From the NCBI GenBank assembly GCA_004014935.1, contig CP025325.1, forward strand, positions 744,001 to 808,000: 64,000 bases of DNA. The letters run 5' to 3'. The notes under the pieces are model-generated. The model saw only the letters and a list, made by a program, of their open reading frames with translations, was not told the DNA's origin and made no database searches. The position numbers and the translations under genes are program-made. Positions 1 through 13,000 of this stretch are shown here, one piece after another. The DNA is from Saccharomycopsis malanga. Its lineage: Eukaryota; Ascomycota; Saccharomycetes; Ascoideales; Saccharomycopsidaceae. Numbering within the stretch: position 1 is the first letter of the stretch; the number at the start of each line of letters is the position of its first letter.

Positions 1-68
1 AGACATTGAGAATCTATCATGTATACCAAGTGTTGATAGCATTCTTTAAAGACACAAAAATAAGGAAA

Positions 69-381
69 ATGGGTTCTGCTTACGTTATTCTTGGAAAGAA
101 AGTTCTTCCATGGCAAGTATGTATGATGTACTTCAATCGGGTTTAGGTTTTTTGATGATAATAAGACATTTTGACCCAATTGGAAGCCTTTAGAGTCTTA
201 ATTTTGTAGGGCACTTTATTAACAAATGTAGTTATCTGCTGCTACTATTGGTTTAGTGGTATTTGCTGCTGCTCCAAAGCCATGGAACAGAGCACCAACC
301 GTTCCAGCTATCAATGCCTCTAGCCCAGAAGAAGAAAAGTTTGTTAAGGACTATTTGAAGAAGAAGGGTGTTGAGTTATAG
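69..381 (+). CDS. ATP19: ATP synthase subunit k, two exons
   Basis: Small subunit of the mitochondrial F1Fo ATP synthase, associated with the membrane sector and with dimer formation. The spliced product is 65 residues. Exon 1 is 69-116 (begins MGSAYVILGKK). The intron is 117-231 with a GTATGT donor, a TATTAAC-like branch site near 217-223 and an AG acceptor. Exon 2 is 232-381. The N-terminal MGxAY, the single hydrophobic segment after the splice (LSAATIGLVVFAAAPKPW) and the C-terminal EEEKFVKDYLKKKG match yeast Atp19 in order and length. The gene is too short and interrupted to appear as one long reading frame. Function comes from family knowledge; the splice is inferred from sequence. Confidence 0.88.
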
Positions 382-854
382 ACGTATATTGTTGATTTGC
401 TGCATTTCCATAAATATTCGTGCGTTTAAAATGTTTTGTTAAAAAAACTGCCTCTGTAATTTAAAATAAACCTTTGTGATGTTTGAGTTGCTGTAGGTTG
501 TAGGTTGGTCAGGTATGTAAGCTTTAGTTTTTCGTTGGATGTCATCTTGGCTTTAATATAGTGCTGCTACAGTATTATAAAATTGTATGGTATATACTGC
601 TACTATGGTATTTCCCTGTCTTAGTCATATTCCGTGAATTGTTAGTCAGCATGGTTATAATGCATTGCATGAAATGCATGCGTCTTTGTGAAAATCCCCA
701 ACATGCAGTTTTGGCTACTATCACCAGATTTCAGGTGTTGTTGAGTAGTATGTTACTGATAATGGTACAGCGGTGTGAATATTAAGCGCATTGCTACGTA
801 GTGCGAATTTTGCTATAGTGAGGCTGTTTATTCTTTCAAGGCAGGGTCAATAAG
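382..854. other. Intergenic, no gene seen
   Basis: The stretch between ATP19 and the zinc-finger gene holds the 3' end of ATP19 and the promoter of the next gene. A 74-codon frame at 561-785 is low in complexity and resembles nothing I know. No tRNA or repeat was recognised. Confidence 0.6.
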
Positions 855-2282
855 ATGGGCGGGGAGAATACCAATGGGATGGACAAGACAAGTGAAGAAA
901 AGGAACTGTGTGAAATATTATATGGAAACCAAGAGTTGTACGGCAATGATTTGCCATTGAGTGTTACGAATGCCCCAATAATGGACAATGAAACGGTGTG
1001 TATATCAAGTTTGTTGCATTTGACCGAGGTTAATGGCAAGTCTGACCTGATGAATCTATGGGTTTCAAATAGTCTTCTATTTCTGCCGTATTTGTTATGT
1101 CGCCAAGTGTTTACAGGAGAAGGCACAGCTGAAACCGAACAGCTTGAGCAACAAAGCAGGGTGCATGGGCAGAGAAACCAAGAATGGGCGGCTGTTTCCT
1201 ACAACTTTGCATGTTTCATCCTTGATCATCAAGAGGCATATGATACTGTGTGTAATCTCAACCTTGAGGCTGACAATGCTGAGCCAATAGTTGAGCAAAG
1301 TTCTTTTATTGATTTAAACTCGGGAATCCCTCCAGAATCGTTTATTTCAGGGTCTACTGCTGGTTGTGCGTTGGGCAGTAGTTGGACCCATGGTCAAGAC
1401 ATTGATAACTTGGCAAACAATGAAGTTTACATGGATACAACGAGCGAAAGAGACGATGACAGTCTTTCCAGTATTGATATTCCGAAGTATCCACGCCCAC
1501 ACTCTATGAACATCGCAATAAAACCCTATGGTTCCGAAGTGATGGTGAACGCTTTGAATGGTATAGGAAATGTCTACAACTTTGGAGAAATCCACGATCT
1601 AGATTTGCATCCAAGAATGTTCCGTCATCATAGATACTCACACACAATGAAGTCCAGGAACCCAATAGACCATCTGTATGAATACCGAGTCAATAATCAA
1701 TGCCCACCTTCTCCCGACAATTCTCATTTGATCCACGAATGTGATATGGCCAAGAAGCATGCAGCCATGTATCGTTTCAGCCGAAAAGACCATCAAAATG
1801 GAGTACAACAATTCCTCTGCCGCTTTTGTATGGGCTACAGGTGGTTCAGCAGTAAAGAGTATAAACAACATTTGCTGTTTGCCCATGGCATTCTCACTCC
1901 AAAGATCCTAAAACATATGGACGAACGTGTGAATTCGTGCACCGCAGAGAGCGATATTAACCACAGCACTGCGGAAATGATCAGGTTGTTGCCCTTGCCC
2001 GAAAGACTTTATGAAAATAACGATGACAAGTTTCAGCATATTGTTGTGCAATGCCCCATATGTCATCTTTGGATGATGCTTGGTAACTCATTCGACGGCA
2101 GTGTGGTGATGCAAAACCTCTTTGGTTTGTACGATAGATACTTCTATCATGTTGCAAACTGCCAAATGGCTCATTTAACTCGCCAGTCTCAACAAGTGCA
2201 AAGCTCGCAGCTAGTTGTATACCCAGAACCGCCACCAACACCTGGTTGGTCCCAATCAGGCAAAGAGTTTGTTGACCAGTAG
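855..2282 (+). CDS. Rua1-type zinc-finger transcription regulator
   Basis: A 475-residue protein whose C-terminal part resembles the fungal Rua1 C-terminal domain, a zinc-binding region of transcription regulators. Around residues 320-345 is a C2H2-like finger (CRFCMGYRWFSS followed by QHLLFAHG). Around 399-440 is a second cysteine/histidine group (CPICHLWMM, then HVANCQMAH). The first 300 residues are acidic and polar without a recognisable fold, as expected for an activation or regulatory region. The ATG at 855 is the first in frame. Target genes cannot be told from sequence. The family call is by motif memory; the zinc ligands are seen directly. Confidence 0.7.
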   Translation: MGGENTNGMDKTSEEKELCEILYGNQELYGNDLPLSVTNAPIMDNETVCISSLLHLTEVNGKSDLMNLWVSNSLLFLPYLLCRQVFTGEGTAETEQLEQQSRVHGQRNQEWAAVSYNFACFILDHQEAYDTVCNLNLEADNAEPIVEQSSFIDLNSGIPPESFISGSTAGCALGSSWTHGQDIDNLANNEVYMDTTSERDDDSLSSIDIPKYPRPHSMNIAIKPYGSEVMVNALNGIGNVYNFGEIHDLDLHPRMFRHHRYSHTMKSRNPIDHLYEYRVNNQCPPSPDNSHLIHECDMAKKHAAMYRFSRKDHQNGVQQFLCRFCMGYRWFSSKEYKQHLLFAHGILTPKILKHMDERVNSCTAESDINHSTAEMIRLLPLPERLYENNDDKFQHIVVQCPICHLWMMLGNSFDGSVVMQNLFGLYDRYFYHVANCQMAHLTRQSQQVQSSQLVVYPEPPPTPGWSQSGKEFVDQ

Positions 2283-2320
2283 TAGAAGGCGATTGAAACA
2301 AGCTTACACTTTACAGTAAG

Positions 2321-2537
2321 CCACTGGGCCGGTGGCCAGTGCTTTCGGAGAAGAGAAAAAGACTTGGCAGGATAATTCAGCAGATGGTGCTCTCATAGAA
2401 GAGAAAAAAGACCTAACAGGAACATGGGTGAGGATATTATAATGGACATTATTAGGCTTTACAAAGTCCCATTAGACATAGCGCGTACATACGGAACTGT
2501 CATGTACTGGACTCGAAATATAAGATATTATTTATAA
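2321..2537 (+). repeat. Family A SINE-like repeat
   Basis: A near-complete copy. The tRNA-like head has two tandem half-modules (GGAGAAGAGAAAAAGACTTG and a second ATAGAAGAGAAAAAAGACC). It is followed by the body (AAGTCCCATTAGACATAGCG) and the conserved 3' end (ATGTACTGGACTCGAAATAT) running into a short AT tail. Confidence 0.75.
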
Positions 2538-3159
2538 CTTTACAATAAGACTTTCAAAATGTTACTGCATTTCAAATATAAGAATGCTATTAACACAAGT
2601 ATCTTTACAAAATACTGAAAGCGATGCCAATTCCATACTAAATAAGTAAACGGTGATGAGGCGGTAATAATACTATAATTCTAGCCCAATAGATTGTAAT
2701 CAACGCAAAAACATCAGTGTTAACGCCAGCGTTGATGGAAAAAAAAAAAAGGAGAAGATGAATCACTCAATCATTATAACCATATGCATGTTTTCCCAAA
2801 TCTAAATGCCTTATATGCTTGATAAGCCGAGCCAATGTTCGAGATATTTGAAAATATTTTGAAACATTCTTCGATTTTCTTTGATACCGTGTATTAAAAG
2901 AATCATTTTCTATTCTAGACTTCTCAATTAGCTCATAAAAGTCTCTTCAAATAGAATGCTGCTCTGCGAGTTTAAAACTTTGGGGAGCTCAGTTGATCCT
3001 CCAGATGCCCCTGTGGACGTGTAAATTTGTATTTGATCAAAAACACTAACAGGCTTTCGTGAATATTCGGATTCTATAGAGTATTTACAGGTGAATTTCA
3101 AAGAAGGAGTTATCTATGGATTGTCAGGGAGGTTAGAAGAGATATTGATCTTTTAATTC
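2538..3159. other. AT-rich intergenic, nothing recognised
   Basis: No open frame, tRNA or clear copy of the local repeat families was seen. A run of ten or more A lies near 2740. Confidence 0.5.
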
Positions 3160-3318
3160 TCTAGATGAACAAAGGAAATTGAGGATTGTTGCAAAATATA
3201 TTTCATCAATAATGCTTATAGATGAGTTACGTCTGACCAATAAGAGCTAATAAGGATAATGTATCTAGTCAGTCAGATCATAGGACTAGAAGCATAGATG
3301 TTTACTACCAATGATACA
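3160..3318 (-). mobile_element. Partial solo LTR (Ty3/gypsy-associated family)
   Basis: A fossil LTR piece. On the minus strand it begins TGTATCATTGG and continues through the AAACATCTATGCTTCTAGTC motif shared with the longer LTR copies at 49612, 56735 and 60989. It is truncated and old. Confidence 0.6.
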
Positions 3319-3689
3319 ATATTGGATTAGAATATATATACAATCAAGCATATACTCATAATGAATTTATGTGCAATCAAGTATATACTTCAAATTGAGT
3401 TTGTATATCTTATAAAGTATTTTTTACAAAATCTCATTTATTATATCATCCTTTACATTTTTTATCAAGGAACTTCAGTTCATTCAAAGCACATGTAATA
3501 ACTAAAACTAATTGCTTGTTTTGGTATTTGATAAAAATTCATTGAATACCAAAATTAAACTGTCAATGTAATTAAAAGACTATATTATTTTACAATCATT
3601 TTCTAAACCCAAACAGGAAAAAATACTAATCGGTGTCTCTCTTTTAATGACATCCTGTGATAAAAAAGTTACTAGTTTGAATTTTCAAT
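3319..3689. other. AT-rich intergenic, nothing recognised
   Basis: AT-rich sequence between the LTR fragment and the next family A repeat. No gene was seen. Confidence 0.5.
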
Positions 3690-3846
3690 GATAATATAAT
3701 ATATTTCAAGCCCAGCACATATCAGTTTCGCGCTATGTTTAAGGGGACTTGGTAAAGCCCTATCATGTTATTTTGATCATAGTTGGCTCACCGGTCTTTT
3801 TTCACTTCTCCGATAGCACTGACCACTGAGCCAAATGGCCCAGTGG
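3690..3846 (-). repeat. Family A SINE-like repeat
   Basis: Minus-strand copy: tail end at the left (TTTCAAGCCCAGCACATATC), head at the right with the A-box motif GGCTCAGTGG read on the minus strand. The middle is shortened. Confidence 0.75.
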
Positions 3847-4059
3847 CATATTCAATAATATAAAAATATATATTTATTCGAGAAAACGGCTTTGACTGAT
3901 GTTTAAGGAACGTAATTGTCTTGGTTTAATAGTTGAGAGTTTACCAGTTAGGATAGATTTATAATAGCTCTCTCTTTTGGGAAACAAGGACGCTTTTACC
4001 GGTGATTTTTCAACAACTTTGCTGACCTTGTTAATTCATCTATCATCTTGTTTGATGCC

Positions 4060-5165
4060 ATGGTTCTCGACGGAATTTGATCGTTGACTGATTGATAAGT
4101 CCGTTGATTTTGAGTCAATTTATACTAGTTTGAACCTTGAGTTCTCTTCAAATGACTCTTTTGGGAGCTCGTGTAGTAACAAGTCCTGTCGGAGGATTAA
4201 GTATTGGTATCTGACTTTGGCCTAACTGGGAATTGAGGTACTAATGATTTAATATCTTGGTTGGCCATAAAGGCACAAAATTCCTGAAAGTCAAGATGTT
4301 TTGGACCAAAAGAAGCGAGTCTCTGGAGAAATGATGCTGTTTGAGGCGACAAACTCACAAAAAATGAAAAATCATCTTCAGCATTATAGAAAGAAAGAAA
4401 GTGCTCCTGTTTTTGCCTGCTGAGAAAAAGGTATAAGCATCCGTAAGCAGTGATATAGGAGTAAGTGTCATCAAACGATGAGATGCCTCAATGCATTTTT
4501 GATCTCTCTGGGCAGGTGATAAACCGTATGAAAGGAGTGTACGTTTCAATTGTGTAAGAGTGCGGATTTTGTTTGACCGTCTGGTGACATGTCTGAATAA
4601 TTTGTTATGTTGATTAAAGGGCACGAAGTTCGCGTAAGATCTTTGGAAGGCAGAAGAGTTTAAAACGAAGCCTTGGTAACGCTTCATCGAGGAAGCTCAG
4701 CGCATCAGTAAGAACAGTGTGATTAAGTCTGTAGCGAGTAGTTTTAAGTTCTTCTAATAGTTTTCTACTACCAACAGGACGACGAAACGAGTTTGGAATC
4801 CTTTTTGATCTTGGGCTGCGCGAGAAATTCTTCGCATAGTTATTAATGGCAACTGGGTGAGTGTGAATATTTGCCTGTTGATGTGCATTTTTTTGCGTAA
4901 GTCGTTCAAGTAAGCGAACAAGTTTAGGAATAATAAAGTAGGGCAAAAGATACTGCAATAGGATACTAAGCAACCTAGCAAATTTACCAGTTGTGTCATC
5001 TACAGCATCAGACAAAAAGTTGTTAAGCAAAAATTGAAGTACGGAGCTTATGATTGAAGTAATAATTGATGCGACGATGACGCTCCATTTAATATTAAGA
5101 TGAGTTTGTATTGAACGGAGAATGGGAAAAAAGAACACTAAAAAAGGAAATAGAGTCTTCAATAC
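4060..5165 (-). mobile_element. Ty3/gypsy-like fossil: LTR end plus gag-type region
   Basis: A decayed LTR-retrotransposon piece on the minus strand. At about 5090-5165 it has the 3' end of the same LTR family (CATTCTCC, then CAAACTCATCTTAATATTA). Internal sequence directly follows and contains two long overlapping reading-frame remnants of gag type, with no host homology I recognise. Several breaks are evident and the pol genes are absent here. Assignment to gypsy rests on the same LTR end abutting an integrase remnant at 38.4 kb. The left limit is uncertain. Confidence 0.5.
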
Positions 5166-5329
5166 TAGTTAGAGTCGTGGATTATATAAATATGTAACTT
5201 CTAAGGCCCTTTCTCAGACAGTTGGTGAAAGGGTGGAAATAATAATAAAGTTGGATGATTTCTATGATGGCATGCCTTATACTTTTTTTCAATGTTTGAC
5301 GCATGTGACAGCACCTTAATGTGCTTGAG

Positions 5330-6377
5330 TATTAAGGCTGCTATCTCCCTATCTTTGTATTATATATTGATTTTTGTTAAATAGTCAATAATAAAATGTC
5401 AAGTGATAGGATTGTAAGATTACAACAGGTTTTGAGTTCTCCCGGTTATCTAGTCGACTTTGACGTAGATCAAAAATTGACAGGTTCTGGAAACTACCAT
5501 GATTGGTTTGTTTTAGTCTCCTTGAAGTTGAAAATGAAGGGCCTTGGGTTGTACCGGTATCTTATGGATGGAGATATTGGTGTTGACGACTGTGATGAAA
5601 AAACTAAAGAACAATTACTGTATTTTTTGGATGATGTGTTGACTTTGATGCTACTCAAAAGTGTTACTGGAGCGGTATTGACAAAATTGTCCGAATTTGA
5701 CGGATCAAGCCGTGCCAAGTTTATTTATTTGAAAGAATCCTATGGTTTGATGTCGGTTTTCGAAATTGTGAGTGCTTTATCTGACTTTTTAGACCACAAA
5801 TGGTGTGCTAAAGGATCTGGTGTTGCTCAGATGCTCGATGCTTTTGATTATTTGAATTTTTATATTTTTAACAATATTGATGCTGGCTTACTTGCTACTT
5901 GTTTTCTCCTTACTGAGGTGAAACGTGCTGGTTACGGTGAATCAGCTGTCAAAGAGATTATTTCCAACTATCAATACAACAATCCTACCACTAAAGATTT
6001 TGATGTTGAAATTGTAATGAATTTAGCAAGAGAATTGATCAACGAAAAGCATGTTAGTGCACCTTTGGCTAACAAAAGTGCTCTTGATTCTACAAAACGC
6101 ACTAGCCGAACGTGTTATAATTGTGGCAAACCAGGTCATTTTGCAAGACACTGTCGTGCCTATATATAACTCTGATATGTATTGGGCTCGAATTATGAAA
6201 TTATTATTATTATTTATGTTAGCTGTGGCTGCATCCAAAAACTTAAAAGTACACCAAATGGGTGTGACGACTACATTCTTGGATGAAGAGCTTTACATGG
6301 CAGGACCAGAAGGTAATGTTGCTGAGTTTACAAAAGCCATTGCTGCCGACCACTATTTTGTAGGTACTGTGGTATGA
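5330..6377 (+). mobile_element. Ty1/copia fossil: gag with zinc knuckle and an RT scrap
   Basis: Remnant of a Ty1/copia element. A 257-codon gag-type frame (5396-6169) ends in a CCHC zinc knuckle (CYNCGKPGHFARHC), typical of copia nucleocapsid. It is followed at about 6190-6310 by a short stretch resembling the copia reverse transcriptase motif around LEVHQMDVKTAF. Most of pol is missing, so the element is broken and probably old. A second, shorter copy of the leader and gag start lies at 6650-6778. Confidence 0.75.
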
Positions 6378-6649
6378 GAGATTTTGAACTAACAGAGGGT
6401 GTTGCAAATGATAATCAAAAAAAAAAAGCAGCTTGAGAAAGTTTAATCAAGTTTTTAATGCTTGTAATGGCGACCCATGATCTTACATCCAGACAAACCT
6501 AAATATTGTTGAATAGGTAATTCAAAGACAATCTCTTAGAAAGTGTTCCATCAATTAATTGATTAAAAAAAGAACCAAAAAGAATGTCTGAGAAACTGTT
6601 TCAAAGGACTAAAAGAATGATTTGGGAACTATTTATGAAGTTTAAATTT

Positions 6650-6778
6650 AAGTATTGGTATTGTCTCCCTAATTTTGTTTATGATATATATTTTGAGATA
6701 GTGCGCAGAAAATATATAGATGTTGAATAAAATGCCAAGTCAGAGGATTATACAATTACAAAAAATACTTCTAGTTGC
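6650..6778 (+). mobile_element. Ty1/copia fossil: second copy of leader and gag start
   Basis: This segment repeats, with divergence, the sequence around 5330-5440: a leader with TCTCCCTA, then the start of the gag frame with a conserved RI(V/I)QLQ pattern. It breaks off after about 15 codons. A small fossil, probably from a related insertion. Confidence 0.55.
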
Positions 6779-7011
6779 TTACATCCAGCACAACCTTAAG
6801 TGCTAACCCAATGACTATGGGCAGTTTTGAAATCAGGGCTGTTTCACCCCCCTTCATAGAAATTTGTTTATACATTATCACGTGATAACTTATGAACTGA
6901 CAACAATATTCTCCAATTTTTTTTAAAAAACTATAACATACATGTGAACCCGTGACAGCCCCTATAAATAAAAGCACATGTGATAGACACGTGACGGCAG
7001 AAACAAAGTTA
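6779..7011. other. Left flank of the satellite array, with a CACGTG palindrome
   Basis: Unique sequence leading into the satellite. It contains a perfect 14-bp palindrome TTATCACGTGATAA at 6875-6888 and further CACGTG or ACATGTG sites at about 6975-7020. These match the E-box/CDEI type of site bound by Cbf1-class factors. Confidence 0.55.
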
Positions 7012-10000
7012 TCACGTGACCTGAACTTTTTATGCAGGTTGACGCATATTCATGCACATTTTCTACGCACTGACCATGCACAATTTTCGAGAATTGAAAA
7101 AAATTTGAATCTTTCCAAGGGGTTAATAAGACAATTTCAAACATTTTTCAAATTTTTCCCAATTTTTCAGAAAGGGAATGCATAAATGTGCATGCGTCAG
7201 ATAATGCAGCAGAATGTAGTTATGTTGTGATAGATGCCTCTACATGCACACCACATGATACGCACGTGTGCATGCCGCAAGTTGCATTTGTGGCCGTCAT
7301 GTACGTGGTTTTGTGGGCGTCATGCAAGCGTCTTTGTGGGCGTCATGCAAGGGTCTTTGTGGGCGTCATGTACGTGGTTTTGTGGGCGTCATGCAAGGGT
7401 CTTTGTGGGCGTCATGTACGTGGTTTTGTGGGCGTCATGCAGGAGCAGGTGATAATGGCGTGATAGCCACGTGTTATCTCACACGTGCAGTTCACGTGAC
7501 CTGGACTTTTTATGCAGGTTGACGCATATTCATGCACATTTTCTACGCACTGACCATGCACAATTTTCGAGAATTGAAAAAAATTTGAATCTTTCCAAGG
7601 GGTTAATAAGACAATTTCAAACATTTTTCAAATTTTTCCCAATTTTTCAGAAAGGGAATGCATAAATGTGCATGCGTCAGATAATGCAGCAGAATGTAGT
7701 TATGTTGTGATAGATGCCTCTACATGCACACCACATGATACGCACGTGTGCATGCCGCAAGTTGCATTTGTGGCCGTCATGTACGTGGTTTTGTGGGCGT
7801 CATGCAAGCGTCTTTGTGGGCGTCATGCAAGGGTCTTTGTGGGCGTCATGTACGTGGTTTTGTGGGCGTCATGCAAGGGTCTTTGTGGGCGTCATGTACG
7901 TGGTTTTGTGGGCGTTATGCAAGGGTCTTTGTGGGCGTCATGTACGTGGTTTTGTGGGCGTCATGCAAGGGTCTTTGTGGGCGTCATGCAAGGGTCTTTG
8001 TGGGCGTCATGTACGTGGTTTTGTGGGCGTCATGCAGCTGGTTTTGTGGGCGTCATGCAGGAGCAGGTGATAATGGCGTGATAGCCACGTGCTATCTCAC
8101 ACGTGCAGTTCACGTGACCTGGACTTTTTATGCAGGTTGACGCATATTCATGCACATTTTCTACGCACTGACCATGCACAATTTTCGAGAATTGAAAAAA
8201 ATTTGAATCTTTCCAAGGGGTTAATAAGACAATTTCAAACATTTTTCAAATTTTTCCCAATTTTTCAGAAAGGGAATGCATAAATGTGCATGCGTCAGAT
8301 AATGCAGCAGAATGTAGTTATGTTGTGATAGATGCCTCTACATGCACACCACATGATACGCACGTGTGCATGCCGCAAGTTGCATTTGTGGCCGTCATGT
8401 ACGTGGTTTTGTGGGCGTCATGCAAGCGTCTTTGTGGGCGTCATGTACGTGGTTTTGTGGGCGTCATGCAGCTGGTTTTGTGGGCGTCATGCAGGAGCAG
8501 GTGATAATGGCGTGATAGCCACGTGCTATCTCACACGTGCAGTTCACGTGACCTGGACTTTTTATGCAGGTTGACGCATATTCATGCACATTTTCTACGC
8601 ACTGACCATGCACAATTTTCGAGAATTGAAAAAAATTTGAATCTTTCCAAGGGGTTAATAAGACAATTTCAAACATTTTTCAAATTTTTCCCAATTTTTC
8701 AGAAAGGGAATGCATAAATGTGCATGCGTCAGATAATGCAGCAGAATGTAGTTATGTTGTGATAGATGCCTCTACATGCACACCACATGATACGCACGTG
8801 TGCATGCCGCAAGTTGCATTTGTGGGCGTCATGCAAGCGTCTTTGTGGGCGTCATGCAAGGGTCTTTGTGGGCGTCATGTACGTGGTTTTGTGGACGTCA
8901 TGTACGTGGTTTTGTGGGCGTCATGCAAGCGTCTTTGTGGGCGTCATGCAAGGGTCTTTGTGGGCGTCATGTACGTGGTTTTGTGGGCGTCATGCAAGCG
9001 TCTTTGTGGGCGTCATGCAAGGGTCTTTGTGGGCGTCATGTACGTGGTTTTGTGGGCGTCATGCAGCTGGTTTTGTGGGCGTCATGCAGGAGCAGGTGAT
9101 AATGGCGTGATATCCACGTGTTATCTCACACGTGCAGTTCACGTGACCTGAACTTTTTATGCAGGTTGACGCATATTCATGCACATTTTCTACGCACTGA
9201 CCATGCACAATTTTCGAGAATTGAAAAAAATTTGAATCTTTCCAAGGGGTTAATAAGACAATTTCAAACATTTTTCAAATTTTTCCCAATTTTTCAGAAA
9301 GGGAATGCATAAATGTGCATGCGTCAGATAATGCAGCAGAATGTAGTTATGTTGTGATAGATGCCTCTACATGCACACCACATGATACGCACGTGTGCAT
9401 GCCGCAAGTTGCATTTGTGGGCGTCATGTACGTGGTTTTGTGGGCGTCATGCAAGGGTCTTTGTAGGCGTCATGTACGTGGTTTTGTGGGCGTCATGCAA
9501 GGGTCTTTGTGGGCGTCATGTACGTGGTTTTGTGGGCGTTATGCAAGGGTCTTTGTGGGCGTCATGTACGTGGTTTTGTGGGCGTCATGCAGGAGCAGGT
9601 GATAATGGCGTGATAGCCACGTGTTATCTCACACGTGCAGTTCACGTGACCTGGACTGTTTATGCAGGTTGACGCATATTCATGCACATTTTCTACGCAC
9701 TGACCATGCACAATTTTCGAGAATTGAAAAAAATTTGAATCTTTCCAAGGGGTTAATAAGACAATTTCAAACATTTTTCAAATTTTTCCCAATTTTTCAG
9801 AAAGGGAATGCATAAATGTGCATGCGTCAGATAATGCAGCAGAATGTAGTTATGTTGTGATAGATGCCTCTACATGCACACCACATGATACGCACGTGTG
9901 CATGCCGCAAGTTGCATTTGTGGGCGTCATGTACGTGGTTTTGTGGGCGTCATGCAAGCGTCTTTGTGGGCGTCATGCAAGGGTCTTTGTGGGCGTCATG

Positions 10001-13000
10001 TACGTGGTTTTGTGGGCGTCATGCAAGGGTCTTTGTGGGCGTCATGTACGTGGTTTTGTGGGCGTTATGCAAGGGTCTTTGTGGGCGTCATGTACGTGGT
10101 TTTGTGGGCGTCATGCAAGGGTCTTTGTGGGCGTCATGCAAGGGTCTTTGTGGGCGTCATGTACGTGGTTTTGTGGGCGTCATGCAGCTGGTTTTGTGGG
10201 CGTCATGCAGGAGCAGGTGATAATGGCGTGATAGCCACGTGCTATCTCACACGTGCAGTTCACGTGACCTGGACTTTTTATGCAGGTTGACGCATATTCA
10301 TGCACATTTTCTACGCACTGACCATGCACAATTTTCGAGAATTGAAAAAAATTTGAATCTTTCCAAGGGGTTAATAAGACAATTTCAAACATTTTTCAAA
10401 TTTTTCCCAATTTTTCAGAAAGGGAATGCATAAATGTGCATGCGTCAGATAATGCAGCAGAATGTAGTTATGTTGTGATAGATGCCTCTACATGCACACC
10501 ACATGATACGCACGTGTGCATGCCGCAAGTTGCATTTGTGGCCGTCATGTACGTGGTTTTGTGGGCGTCATGCAAGCGTCTTTGTGGGCGTCATGTACGT
10601 GGTTTTGTGGGCGTCATGCAGCTGGTTTTGTGGGCGTCATGCAGGAGCAGGTGATAATGGCGTGATAGCCACGTGCTATCTCACACGTGCAGTTCACGTG
10701 ACCTGGACTTTTTATGCAGGTTGACGCATATTCATGCACATTTTCTACGCACTGACCATGCACAATTTTCGAGAATTGAAAAAAATTTGAATCTTTCCAA
10801 GGGGTTAATAAGACAATTTCAAACATTTTTCAAATTTTTCCCAATTTTTCAGAAAGGGAATGCATAAATGTGCATGCGTCAGATAATGCAGCAGAATGTA
10901 GTTATGTTGTGATAGATGCCTCTACATGCACACCACATGATACGCACGTGTGCATGCCGCAAGTTGCATTTGTGGGCGTCATGCAAGCGTCTTTGTGGGC
11001 GTCATGCAAGGGTCTTTGTGGGCGTCATGTACGTGGTTTTGTGGACGTCATGTACGTGGTTTTGTGGGCGTCATGCAAGCGTCTTTGTGGGCGTCATGCA
11101 AGCGTCTTTGTGGGCGTCATGCAAGGGTCTTTGTGGGCGTCATGTACGTGGTTTTGTGGGCGTCATGCAAGCGTCTTTGTGGGCGTCATGCAAGCGTCTT
11201 TGTGGGCGTCATGTACGTGGTTTTGTGGGCGTCATGCAGCTGGTTTTGTGGGCGTCATGCAGGAGCAGGTGATAATGGCGTGATATCCACGTGTTATCTC
11301 ACACGTGCAGTTCACGTGACCTGGACTTTTTATGCAGGTTGACGCATATTCATGCACATTTTCTACGCACTGACCATGCACAATTTTCGAGAATTGAAAA
11401 AAATTTGAATCTTTCCAAGGGGTTAATAAGACAATTTCAAACATTTTTCAAATTTTTCCCAATTTTTCAGAAAGGGAATGCATAAATGTGCATGCGTCAG
11501 ATAATGCAGCAGAATGTAGTTATGTTGTGATAGATGCCTCTACATGCACACCACATGATACGCACGTGTGCATGCCGCAAGTTGCATTTGTGGGCGTCAT
11601 GTACGTGGTTTTGTGGGCGTCATGCAAGGGTCTTTGTAGGCGTCATGTACGTGGTTTTGTGGGCGTCATGCAAGGGTCTTTGTGGGCGTCATGTACGTGG
11701 TTTTGTGGGCGTTATGCAAGGGTCTTTGTGGGCGTCATGTACGTGGTTTTGTGGGCGTCATGCAGGAGCAGGTGATAATGGCGTGATAGCCACGTGTTAT
11801 CTCACACGTGCAGTTCACGTGACCTGGACTTTTTATGCAGGTTGACGCATATTCATGCACATTTTCTACGCACTGACCATGCACAATTTTCGAGAATTGA
11901 AAAAAATTTGAATCTTTCCAAGGGGTTAATAAGACAATTTCAAACATTTTTCAAATTTTTCCCAATTTTTCAGAAAGGGAATGCATAAATGTGCATGCGT
12001 CAGATAATGCAGCAGAATGTAGTTATGTTGTGATAGATGCCTCTACATGCACACCACATGATACGCACGTGTGCATGCCGCAAGTTGCATTTGTGGGCGT
12101 CATGTACGTGGTTTTGTGGGCGTCATGCAAGCGTCTTTGTGGGCGTCATGCAAGGGTCTTTGTGGGCGTCATGTACGTGGTTTTGTGGGCGTCATGCAAG
12201 GGTCTTTGTGGGCGTCATGCAAGGGTCTTTGTGGGCGTCATGTACGTGGTTTTGTGGGCGTTATGCAAGGGTCTTTGTGGGCGTCATGTACGTGGTTTTG
12301 TGGGCGTCATGCAAGGGTCTTTGTGGGCGTCATGCAAGGGTCTTTGTGGGCGTCATGTACGTGGTTTTGTGGGCGTCATGCAGCTGGTTTTGTGGGCGTC
12401 ATGCAGGAGCAGGTGATAATGGCGTGATAGCCACGTGCTATCTCACACGTGCAGTTCACGTGACCTGGACTTTTTATGCAGGTTGACGCATATTCATGCA
12501 CATTTTCTACGCACTGACCATGCACAATTTTCGAGAATTGAAAAAAATTTGAATCTTTCCAAGGGGTTAATAAGACAATTTCAAACATTTTTCAAATTTT
12601 TCCCAATTTTTCAGAAAGGGAATGCATAAATGTGCATGCGTCAGATAATGCAGCAGAATGTAGTTATGTTGTGATAGATGCCTCTACATGCACACCACAT
12701 GATACGCACGTGTGCATGCCGCAAGTTGCATTTGTGGGCGTCATGTACGTGGTTTTGTGGGCGTCATGCAAGCGTCTTTGTGGGCGTCATGCAAGGGTCT
12801 TTGTGGGCGTCATGTACGTGGTTTTGTGGGCGTCATGCAAGCGTCTTTGTGGGCGTCATGCAAGGGTCTTTGTGGGCGTCATGTACGTGGTTTTGTGGAC
12901 GTCATGTACGTGGTTTTGTGGGCGTCATGCAAGCGTCTTTGTGGGCGTCATGCAAGGGTCTTTGTGGGCGTCATGTACGTGGTTTTGTGGGCGTCATGCA

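Noticed and set aside
4355-5162. Minus-strand frames that could be read as a host membrane protein
   Set aside because: They begin inside an LTR end and continue as internal retroelement sequence; better read as a gypsy-type fossil.
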